From contig NW_027017956.1 of assembly GCF_032854445.1 (NCBI RefSeq), positions 186,001-250,000 of the forward strand: DNA of 64,000 bases, in the 5' to 3' direction. Positions 1 to 8,603 of the stretch are shown here, one piece after another. Position numbers and translations under genes: made by a program. This stretch comes from Liolophura sinensis. Taxonomy: Eukaryota; Mollusca; Polyplacophora; Chitonida; Chitonidae. How positions within the stretch are numbered: the first letter of the stretch is position 1; each line of letters begins with the position of its first letter. The notes under the pieces were generated by a model. That model did not search any database. It was not told the origin of the DNA and was given only the letters and a program-made list of their open reading frames with translations.

Positions 1-111
1 TATGTATGGGAGGACTAAGGTTTGCCTGAAGTGAAAGACATAGGTACAGTAAATGGCGCAGAGACATACATGTCTTTACAGATAAATGTTATCTGATCGT
101 CAGTTGCACAG
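1..111 (+). repeat. Right end of the 895-bp non-tandem block (unit 1, truncated by the window edge)
   Basis: These 111 bases are the last part of the non-tandem block that precedes the SINE in every unit; the preceding 784 bp lie outside the window. The stretch from about 56 to 99 is one copy of a 50-bp direct repeat whose partner lies beyond the SINE. Bases 100-111 (TCAGTTGCACAG) are the left target-site duplication of the SINE. No gene or open frame is visible. Confidence 0.85.
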
Positions 112-122
112 ACCGGCCCGGA

Positions 123-134
123 TAGCACAGTTGG
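123..134 (+). promoter_or_regulatory. Pol III A box of the SINE
   Basis: TAGCACAGTTGG fits the tRNA A-box consensus TRGCNNAGYNGG at every position. The same box sits 11 bases after the start of each of the other SINE copies, one base later in copy 8. It is an internal promoter element in functional tRNA SINEs; activity here is unknown. Confidence 0.65.
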
Positions 135-165
135 TAGAGCGTCCGCTTCGGGACCGGTAGATCCA

Positions 166-175
166 GGATCAATCC
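166..175 (+). promoter_or_regulatory. Pol III B box of the SINE (degenerate)
   Basis: GGATCAATCC lies where a tRNA T-arm would be and resembles the B-box consensus GGTTCRANNCC with one T-to-A change in its core. The T-stem around it still pairs fully if one G-T pair is allowed. The change may weaken TFIIIC binding. It is seen in all copies, so it predates their amplification. Confidence 0.5.
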
Positions 176-204
176 TTGGTCGAGTCACACCTAAGACTTT
201 AAAA

Positions 205-224
205 GAGGAAGTTGTAACTTCCTC
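205..224 (+). other. Perfect hairpin in the SINE body
   Basis: GAGGAAGTT and AACTTCCTC are exact inverted complements separated by two bases. The hairpin follows the tRNA-like head in each copy. Copies 5, 7 and 9 have one base changed at the loop edge (GTGAC), leaving an eight-pair stem. Copies 3 and 8 carry a further change in the right arm (ACATCCTC) that breaks one pair. Confidence 0.6.
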
Positions 225-485
225 GTTTGGCGTTCAGCATGAAGGGTATAGTGCAACAACTGGTTGACCCGTTTCAGCATAATGGCTCGGGCGGGGCGGC
301 TTACTTGCCTTCGGTAAGTCGTCTCAGTGATGCAGCACTAAATAAAAGAGCGGTGAAAATCCGTCCTGCAACAAGGAGGCACATTACACGTGCATGCACC
401 CTAATGATTCCTTCGTCGTCATATGACTGAAAAATTGTTTAGATACGACGTTAAACCCCAAGCACTCACTCACTCAGTTGCACAG

Positions 486-3376
486 CGACATACAAGATGA
501 AGATTGTAATCGACATAATAGCATGTTCAGTTACAAAATGAGCATTGTAATCATTGTAATAGCATGTTAAGTTACAAAGTGAACATTGTAATCCTTATAA
601 TTGCATGTTCAGTTACAAGATGAACATTGTAATCATTATAAAAACATCATCAGTTGCAAGGTGAACATTGTAATCAGTATACAAGCATGCTCAGTTGCAA
701 AATGGACATTGTAATCATTACAATAGCATATTCAGTTACAAGATGAACATTGTAATCATTATAATCATGTGCTCAGTTACAAGGTGAACATTGTAATCAT
801 TACAATAGCGTGCTCAGTTACAAGATGAACATTGTAATCATTATAAAAACATGCCCAGTTACAAGATGAACAATGTAATAGTTAAAATAGCATGATCAGT
901 TACGAAGTGAACATTGTAATCATTATAATAGCATGCTCAGTTGCAAGATAAACATTGTAATCATTAAAATATCATGTTCAGTTACAAGATGAACATTGTA
1001 ATCATTGTAATAGCATGTTCAGTTACAAAGTAAACATTGTAATCATTATAATAGCGTCAACGGTTACAAAACCACCATTGTAATCAATATAATAGCATGC
1101 TCAGTTACAAAATGAATATTGCAATCATTATATTAGCATATTTCATTACAAGATGAACATTGTAATCATTATTATAGCATATGTAGTTACAAGATGAACA
1201 TTGTAATCATTATAAAAACATCATCAGTTACAAGGTGAACATTGTAATCAGTATAAAAGCATGCTCAGTTGCAAAATGGATATTGTAATCATTACATTAG
1301 CATATTCACTTACAAGATGAACATTGTAATTATTATAATAATGTGCTCAGTTACAAGGTGAACAATGTAATCATTGTAAAAGCATGTTCAGTTACAAAGT
1401 GAACATTGTATTCCTTATAATTGCATGTTCACTTTCAAAGTGAACATTGTAATCATTATAAAAACATCATCAGTTGCAAAGTTAAAATTGTAATCAGTAT
1501 ACAAGCATGCTCAGTTGCAAAATGGACATTGTAATCATTACAATAGCATATTCACTTACAAGATGAACATTGTAATCATTATAATAATGTGCTCAGTTAC
1601 AAAGTGAACAATGTAATCATTGTAATAGCATCTTCAGTTACAAAGTGAACATTGTAATCCTTATAATTGCACGTTCAATTACAAGATGAACATTGTAATC
1701 ATTATAATATCATGCTCAGTTGCAAGATAAAGATTGTAATCGACATAATAGCATGTTCAGTTACAAGATGAACATTGTATTCATTGTAATAGCATGTTCA
1801 GTTACAAAGTGAACATTGTAATCCTTATAATTGCATGTTCAGTTACAAGATGAACGTTGTAATCATTATAAAAACATCATCAGTTGCAAGGTGAACATTG
1901 TAATCAGTATACAAGCATGCTCAGTTGCAAATTGGACATTGTAATCATTACAATAGCATATTCAGTTACAAGGTGAACATTGTAATCATTATAATCAAGT
2001 GCTCAGTTACAAGGTGAACATTATAATCATTACAATAGCGTGCTCAGTTACAAGATGAACATTGTAATCATTATAAAAACATGCCCAGTTACAAGATGAA
2101 CATTGTAATAGTTAAAATAGCATGATCAGTTACGAAGTGAACATTGTAATCATTATAATATCATTTTCAGTTGCAAGATAAACATTGTAATCAGTATACA
2201 AGCATGCTCAGTTGCAAGATAAACATTGTAATCATTACATTAGCATATTCACTTACAAGATGAATATTGTAATCATTATAATAACATCATCAGTTACAAA
2301 GTAAACATTGTATTCATTATATTAGCACGTTCAATTACAAGATTAACATTGTAATCATTATAAAAGCATGTTCAGTTACAAGGTGAACATTGTAATCTTT
2401 ATAAAAACATGCTCAGTTACAAGATGAACATTCTAATCATTATAATAGCATGTTCATTTACAAGGTGGACATTGTAAGTATAAAAGCATGCTCAGTTGCA
2501 AAATGGACATTGTAATCATTACATAAGCATATTTAGTTACAAGATGAATATTGTAATCATTATATAAACATCATCAGTTACAAAATGAACATTGTATTCA
2601 TTATATTAGCACGTTCAATTACAGGATGAACATTGTAATCATTATAATATCATGCTCAATTGCAAGATAAAGATTGTAATCGACATAATAGCATGTTCAG
2701 TTACAAGATGAACATTGTAATCATTGTAATAGCATGATCAGTTACAAAGTGAACATTGTAATCCTTATAATTGCATGTTCAGTTACAAGATGAACGTTGT
2801 AATCATTATAAAAACATCATCAGTTCCTAGGTGAACATTGTAATCTGTATACAAGCATGCTCAGTTGCAAAATGGACATTGTAATCATTGCAATAGCATA
2901 TTCAGTTACAAGATGAACATTGCAATCATTATAATAATGTGCTCAGTTACAAGGAGAACATTGAAATCATTACAATAGCGTGCTCAGTTACAAGGTGAAC
3001 ATTGTAATCATTATAAAAACATGCCCAGTTACAAGATGAACATTGTAATAGTTAAAATAGCATGCTCAAATACAAGATGAGCAATGTAATCATTATAATA
3101 GCATGCTCAATTACAAGATGAAAATTGTAATTCGTATAATAGCATGCTCAGTTACAACATGAACATTGTAATCATTATAATAGCATGTTTAGTTACAAGA
3201 TGAACATTGTAATCAGTATAATAGCATGCTCAGTTACAAAATTAATATTTTAATTATTACACTAGTATGCCCAGTTACAAGATGAACATTGTAATCAGTA
3301 TAATAGCGTGCTCAGTTACAAGATGAGCAATGTAATCATTATAATAGCATGTTCAGTTACCAGATGAACATTGTAA
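486..3376. repeat. 41-bp satellite array of unit 1
   Basis: About 70 tandem monomers with a 41-bp period; for example successive CAGTT motifs begin at 2045, 2086 and 2127. Monomers differ by a few substitutions, with recurring diagnostic variants. A marker monomer containing GCGTCAACGG sits at 1054. Variants CACTTTCAAAG (about 1428) and AGCATCTTCAG (about 1627) are shared with unit 8. From about 1730 the array matches unit 3 at a constant offset of 8042 bp. The first bases (486-494) are a remnant of the right-flank segment kept in full in units 3, 7 and 8. There is no coding potential. Confidence 0.95.
2045..2085. repeat. Representative 41-bp monomer with internal dyad
   Basis: A typical monomer, given as the type example. 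TTACAA at 2048-2053 and TTGTAA at 2062-2067 form a perfect 6-bp inverted repeat with an 8-bp centre that itself contains ATG-AA-CAT. Many monomers also contain GCATGC between dyads. Only occasional variant monomers contain CpG. Confidence 0.85.
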
Positions 3377-4271
3377 GAATTATTTTTAGAATAAATCGCT
3401 TCCAAACTCTGGTATATTCACCTTAGTTTAACTAAACGCCATCATATCGTATTTATGTTAATTACATGTAATATTGTAATAGGCATGTTCTTAAGTCAAG
3501 TGGCCCTTTGTTAGACTGTTTAGCCTTTCAAAACGAAAAATACAGGTATGCATATTTAAGAGAACTTAAGTTTGTCCTTTTTTAAAACCATTTTCTTCAT
3601 TCCTCAATGAAAAATACATGCATTGTTTCGCACCCCTATTTGCAGCGTACTGGCAATGGGCCAAATGTGTAGAATACGATATCTGTAAAATTAATCTGAC
3701 TGCAATAAGATCAGAAAATTCGACCCCAATTCTTTGATGGTTTTCTCTACGGTTCTTCTATATCGGGACTAGTCTTGCTGACAATGGTAACTCATGCTCG
3801 TCGGCAGGTACACGTACGTTAATGAGATCAATAACTTTGTCTCTTTCTTTCAGGACAAATATGTAACTTATTAAACTAACGGTTTTGACAGATAAATGTT
3901 ACAGCTCTGTGATCTCATCATGTTAGAAATGAAATAACAAATGCGATATAGACGTACTTGAGATCCTAATATTTTTTTTCCAGAGTGCTTACGGTGGACT
4001 TCGTTTGGATTCTGTGAGGGTTTTGATAGGTCTGTTATATGTTAATTGTGTATTACTGAAAACTCGCTCCACTAATATTATATGTACAAACATGTTTGCT
4101 TAAAGCCTTCCTTTCACTAGGAAATAAAATAGCCTGAGTAGGAGCCTTGTCAGGTGGGGTTATGTATGGGAGGACTAAGGTTTGCCTGAAGTGAAAGACA
4201 TAGGTACAGTAAATGGCGCAGAGACATACATGTCTTTACAGATAAATGTTATCTGATCGTCAGTTGCACAG
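3377..4271. repeat. 895-bp non-tandem block, copy J1 (subtype A)
   Basis: Begins where the last monomer breaks off after AACATTGTAA and runs to the base before SINE 2. Subtype A marks: CGAAAAATACAGG, CTGTAAAATTAATC, GATAAATGTTACAGC, ATAACAAATGCG, a run of eight T before CCAG, and ATTATATGTACAAACATG. It contains TTACATGTAA (a 10-bp palindrome), splice-acceptor-like TTTCTTTCAG and an AATAAA near 4121, but no long open frame and no recognised domain. I cannot name an origin for it. Confidence 0.9.
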
Positions 4272-4632
4272 ACCGGCCCGGATAGCACAGTTGGTAGAGC
4301 GTCCGCTTCGGGACCGGTAGATCCAGGATCAATCCTTGGTCGAGTCACACCTAAGACTTTAAAAGAGGAAGTTGTAACTTCCTCGTTTGGCGTTCAGCAT
4401 GAAGGGGATAGTGCAACGACTGGTTGACCCGTTTCAGCATAATGGCTCGGGCGGGGCGGCTTACTTGCCTTCGGTAAGTCGTCTCAGTGATGCAGCACTA
4501 AATAAAAGAGCGGTGAAAATCCGTCCTGCAACAAGGAGGCACATTACACGTGCATGCACCCTAATGATTCCTTCGTCGTCATATGACTGAAAAATTGTTG
4601 AGTACGACGTTAAACCCCAAGCACTCACTCAC
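4272..4632 (+). mobile_element. SINE, copy 2
   Basis: Same element and same flanks as copy 1, bounded by TCAGTTGCACAG at 4260-4271 and 4633-4644. It has GAAGGGGATAG, TGTTGAGTACGACG and three CACT units. The four-G run keeps a 67-codon frame open across the body (4387-4590), which also occurs in copies 1, 4 and 6; I regard it as fortuitous. Confidence 0.85.
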
Positions 4633-4644
4633 TCAGTTGCACAG

Positions 4645-6622
4645 CGACATACATACAAGATGAAGATTGTAATCGACATAATAGCTTGTTCAGTTACAAA
4701 ATGAACATTGTAATCATTGTAATAGCATGTTAAGTTACAAAGTGAACATTGTAATCCTTATAATTGCATGTTCAGTTACAAGATGAACATTGTAATCATT
4801 ATAAAAACATCATCAGTTGCAAGGTGAACATTGTAATCAGTATACAAGCATACTCAGTTGCAAAATGGATATTGTAATCATTACATTAGCATATTCACTT
4901 ACAAGATGAACATTGTAATCATTATAATAATGTGCTCAGTTACAAGGTGAACAATGTAATCATTGTAACAAAGTGAACATTGTAATCCTTATAATTGCAT
5001 GTTCAGTTACAAAGTGAACATTGTAATCATTATAAAAACATCATCAGTTGCAAGGTGAACATTGTAATCAGTATACAAGCATGCTCAGTTGCAAAATGGA
5101 CATTGTAATCATTACAATAGCATATTCAGTTACAAGATGAACATTGTAAGCATTATAATAATGCGCTCAGTTACAAGGTGAACCATGTAATCATTGTAAT
5201 AGCATGTTCAGTTACAAAGTGAACATTGTAATCCTTATAATTGCATGTTCAGTTACAAGATGAACATTGTAATCATTATAAAAACATAAACAGTTGCAAG
5301 GTGAACATTGTAATCAGTATACAAGCATGCTCAGTTGCAAAATGGACATTGTAATCATTACATTAGCATATTCACTTACAAGATGAATATTGTAATTATT
5401 ATAATAACATCATCAGTTACAATGTAAACATTGTATTCATTATATTAGCTCGTTCACTTACAAGATAAACATTGTAATCATTATAAAAGCATGTTCAGCT
5501 ACAAGGTGAACATAGTAATCATTTTAAAAACATGCTCAGTTGCAAGATGAAGATTGTAATCGACATAATAGCATGTTCAGTTACAAGATGAACATTGTAA
5601 TCATTATAAAAACATCATCAGTTGCAAGGTGAACATTGTAATCAGTATACAAGCATGCTCAGTTGCAAGATAAACATTGTAATCATTACATTAGCATATT
5701 CACTTACAAGATGAATATTGTAATCATTATAATAACATCATCAGTTACAAAGTAAACATTGTATTCATTATATTAGCACGTTCAATTACAAGATGAACAT
5801 TGTAATCATTATAAAAGCATGTTCAGTTACAAGGTGAACATTGTAACCTTTATAATAGCATGTTCAGTTACAAGGTGGACATTGTAAGTATAAAAGCATG
5901 CTCAGTTGCAAAATGGACATTGTAATCATTACATAAGCATATTCAGTTACAAGATGAATATTGTAATCATTATAATAACATCATCAGTTACAAAATGAAC
6001 ATTGTATTCATTATATTAGCACGTTCAATTACAAGATGAACATTGTAATCATTATAATATCATGCTCAGTTGCAAGATGAAAATTGTAATCGACATAATT
6101 GCATGTTCAGTTACAAGATGAACATTGTAAACATTGTAATAGCATGTTCAGTTACAAAGTGAACATTGTAATCCTTATAATTGCATGTTCAGTTACAAGA
6201 TGAACATTGTAATCATTATAAAAACATCATCAGTTCCAAGGTGAACATTGTAATCAGTATACAAGCATGCTCAGTTGCAAAATGGACATTGTAATCATTG
6301 CAATAGCATATTCAGTTACAAGATGAGCAATGTAATCATTATAATAGCATGCCCAATTACAAGATGAAGATTGTAATTCGTATAATAGCATGCTCAGTTA
6401 CAACATTAACATTGTAATCATTATAATAGCATGTTCAGTTACAAGATGAACATTGTAATCTGTATAATAGCATGCTCAGTTACAAAATTAATATTTTAAT
6501 TATTACACTAGTATGCCCAGTTACAAGATGAACATTGTAATCAGTATAATAGCGTGCTCAGTTACAAGATGAGCAATGTAATCATTATAATAGCATGTTC
6601 AGTTACCAGATGAACATTGTAA
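4645..6622. repeat. 41-bp satellite array of unit 2
   Basis: About 48 monomers. It opens with the deletion junction CGACATACAT joined to ACAAGATGAAG, so the right-flank segment is missing. The first ~250 bp (variants AGCTTGTTCAG and GCATACTCAG) match unit 4 at +8042, then the two diverge. It lacks the GCGTCAACGG marker monomer. The last ~280 bp is the terminal monomer series common to most units, ending in GTTACCAGATG. Confidence 0.95.
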
Positions 6623-7517
6623 GAATTATTTTTAGAATAAATCGCTTCCGAACTCTGGTATATTCACCTTAGTTTAACTAAACGCCATCATATCGTATTT
6701 ATGTTAATTACATGTAGTATTGTAATAGGCATGTTCTTAAGTCAAGTGGCCCTTTGTTAGACTGTTTAGCCTTTCAAAACGGAAACTACAGGTATGCATA
6801 TTTAAGAGAACTTAAGTTTGTCCTTTTTTAAAACCATTTTCTTCATTCCTCAATGAAAAATACATGCATTGTTTCGCACCCCTATTTGCAGCGTACTGGC
6901 AATGGGCCAAATGTGTAGAATACGATATCTGTGAAATTAATCTGACTGCAATAAGATCAGAAAATTCGACCCCAATTCTTTGATGGTTTTCTCTACGGTT
7001 CTTCTATATCGGGACTAGTCTTGCTGACAATGGTAACTCATGCTCGTCGGCAGGTACACGTACGTTAATGAGATCAATAACTTTGTCTCTTTCTTTCAGG
7101 ACAAATATGTAACTTATTAAACTAACGGTTTTGACAGATAAATGTAACAGCTCTGTGATCTCATCATGTTAGAAATGAAATAAAAAATGCGATATAGACG
7201 TACTTGAGCTCCTAATATGTTTTTTCCAGAGTGCTTACGGTGGACTTCGTTTGGATTCTGTGAGGGTTTTGATAGGTCTGTTATATGTTAATTGTGTATT
7301 ACTGAAAACTCGCTCCACTAACATTATATATACAAACATGTATGCTTAAAGCCTTCCTTTCACTAGGAAATAAAATAGCCTGAGTAGGAGCCTTGTCAGG
7401 TGGGGTTATGTATGGGAGGACTAAGGTTTGCCTGAAGTGAAAGACATAGGTACAGTAAATGGCGCAGAGACATACATGTCTTTACAGATAAATGTTATCT
7501 GATCGTCAGTTGCACAG
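6623..7517. repeat. 895-bp non-tandem block, copy J2 (subtype B)
   Basis: Subtype B marks: CGGAAACTACAGG, CTGTGAAATTAATC, GATAAATGTAACAGC, ATAAAAAATGCG, GAGCTCCTAATATG and ATTATATATACAAACATG. Private changes include TTCCGAACTC and CATGTAGTATTG. Length is identical to the subtype A copies despite many substitutions. Confidence 0.9.
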
Positions 7518-7879
7518 ACCGGCCCGGATAGCACAGTTGGTAGAGCGTCCGCTTCGGGACCGGTAGATCCAGGATCAATCCTTGGTCGAGTCACACCTAA
7601 GACTTTAAAAGAGGAAGTTGTGACATCCTCGTTTGGCGTTCAGCATGAAGGGGGATAGTGCAACGACTGGTTGACCCGTTTCAGTATAATGGCTCGGGCG
7701 GGGCGGCTTACTTGCCTTCGGTAAGTCGTCTCAGTGATGCAGCACTAAATAAAAGAGCGGTGAAAATCCTGCAACAAGGAGGCACATTACACGTGCATGC
7801 ACCCTAATGATTCCTTCGTCGTCATATGACTGAAAAATTGTTGAGTACGACGTTAAACCCCAAGCACTCACTCACTCAC
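7518..7879 (+). mobile_element. SINE, copy 3 (five-G type, 4-bp deletion)
   Basis: Flanked by TCAGTTGCACAG at 7506-7517 and a one-mismatch copy at 7880-7891. It carries GAAGGGGGATAG (five G), four CACT units, a broken hairpin arm (GACATCCTC) and a 4-bp deletion giving AAAATCCTGCAAC. This is one of three copies still followed by the full right-flank segment. Confidence 0.85.
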
Positions 7880-7891
7880 TCAGTTGCACTG

Positions 7892-8603
7892 CGACATACA
7901 TGTCTATACAGAAAAATGCTATCTGATCGCAGTCAGTGTAAAATTCCTGACGGTGTTTACTGTGCAGCAGAGATTCAGGATGGTGCTTACTGTGTAGCAG
8001 AGTTTCAGGATGGTATTTACTGTGCAGCAGAGATTCAGGATGGTGTTTACGGTGCAACAGAGATTCAGTATGGTGTTAATTGATTTAATCAACGATTCAG
8101 GAAAACACAGTGATCCAGGTTTAGAAGCTTCAGGTTATATTAATATCTTGAAGTAATGATACTGCGTTGCTTGAAACCATTTAAACATCCGAATTCCACT
8201 GACTCTGTCAACACGCTGGATGAAAGAATATATTGGAGTGAAATCAGATAGAGAAACACATGATTTTCTATCGGCCTCACAACGTTTTACATTTAACTTA
8301 CTTATTTAATTTTTGTTTGAGGAGGGCCTCAGTTACCGAGGGGGTCAGCACGCCATCGCCCTCTGTAATCCCACATGGAACACTGGGGTTAGAGCTGATT
8401 TCCTAGCTGGCACCATCTTTTAAGTGCCAATATTGAGAAATGCCTTCTATTTCTTCTCAACGATCAACGGTACAAAGACGCAGTTTGGACCAAATACACG
8501 CTAAAAAGCTCATCTTATCCCCACACATTATCCACACTAAATCTTTCATTTTTCCCCTCAGCTGAAATAGACTAAATCCAGTTAAAGAGACTCGTGTCTT
8601 ATG
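7892..8603. repeat. 712-bp right-flank segment, copy 1
   Basis: Unique-looking sequence between the SINE and the array, present in full only in units 3, 7 and 8 and exactly 712 bp in each. It starts with the second copy of the 50-bp direct repeat, then a 30-bp minisatellite, then about 500 bp with no recognised gene. It includes TGGCAC/GTGCCA arms around a 10-base loop near 8410-8435. The other ten units keep only about its first 10 bp, so this is probably the ancestral arrangement. No protein family is recognisable. Confidence 0.85.
7951..8102. repeat. 30-bp minisatellite in the right-flank segment
   Basis: Four exact-length 30-bp units begin at 7951, 7981, 8011 and 8041; a degenerate fifth runs to about 8102. 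Key motif: GGTGTTTACTGTGCAGCAG followed by AGATTCAGGA. Because the period is divisible by three, the frame stays open and gives a repetitive peptide on each strand. The frame would begin inside the SINE tail, so coding is unlikely. Confidence 0.8.

Larger units (their letters stand above)
112..473 (+). mobile_element. tRNA-derived SINE, copy 1 (gastropod-type CACT tail)
   Basis: This is a non-autonomous retroposon, so it encodes no protein and would rely on a LINE reverse transcriptase. Bases 116-187 form a 72-nt tRNA-like head: A box TAGCACAGTTGG at 123-134, T-stem CCAGG/CTTGG at 163-167 and 175-179 around a 7-nt loop, and CGG at the anticodon position if the register holds. The anticodon stem keeps only three of five pairs, so this is a decayed tRNA and not a gene. 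A central domain with a small hairpin follows, then a tail of three CACT units. The 12-bp direct repeats at 100-111 and 474-485 are identical. This copy reads GAAGGGTATAG and TTTAGATACGAC, variants otherwise found only in copies 10-13. Family assignment rests on recall of mollusc SINE tails. Confidence 0.85.

Noticed and set aside
116-187. Functional tRNA gene
   Set aside because: Length and T-arm fit, but the anticodon and acceptor stems have several mismatches, the B box is altered and the same sequence continues into a SINE body with a CACT tail.
227-430. 67-codon open frame in the SINE body, repeated at 4387, 12429 and 19610
   Set aside because: It lies wholly inside a SINE, depends on the length of a G run, is broken in the other nine copies and matches no protein family. 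It is a by-product of near-identical repeats.
486-3376. CRISPR array
   Set aside because: The 41-bp repeats are contiguous, with no unique spacers, and the context is a eukaryotic SINE-bearing satellite.
3840-4000. Exon with splice acceptors (TTTCTTTCAG and TTTTTTTTCCAG) in the 895-bp block
   Set aside because: Acceptor-like motifs are common by chance in AT-rich DNA; downstream frames close quickly and no donor or coding similarity is evident.
4121-4190. Polyadenylation signal: AATAAA followed by a GT-rich stretch
   Set aside because: The arrangement is suggestive and conserved, but with no gene upstream and an AT-rich background it cannot be supported.
3377-4271. Terminal inverted repeats or Helitron-type ends around the block or array
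   Set aside because: I saw no long inverted termini or a clear 3' hairpin plus CTRR end at the block or array edges. Mollusc elements with internal tandem repeats remain a possible origin but are not shown by this sequence.
7872-8057. 61-codon frame on the - strand, also at 22706 and 27220
   Set aside because: Opposite-strand shadow of the same minisatellite; His/Ser-rich repeats with no recognisable domain.
7826-8083. 85-codon open frame with a repeated decapeptide, also at 22660 and 27174
   Set aside because: It starts in the SINE tail and runs through the target duplication into a 30-bp minisatellite. Openness is explained by the period being divisible by three. There is no independent evidence for translation.
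8330-8440. Histone-type 3' stem-loop or structured RNA around TGGCAC/GTGCCA in the right-flank segment
   Set aside because: Stem 6 with a 10-base loop does not match the histone element (6-bp stem, 4-base loop) and no histone gene is nearby.
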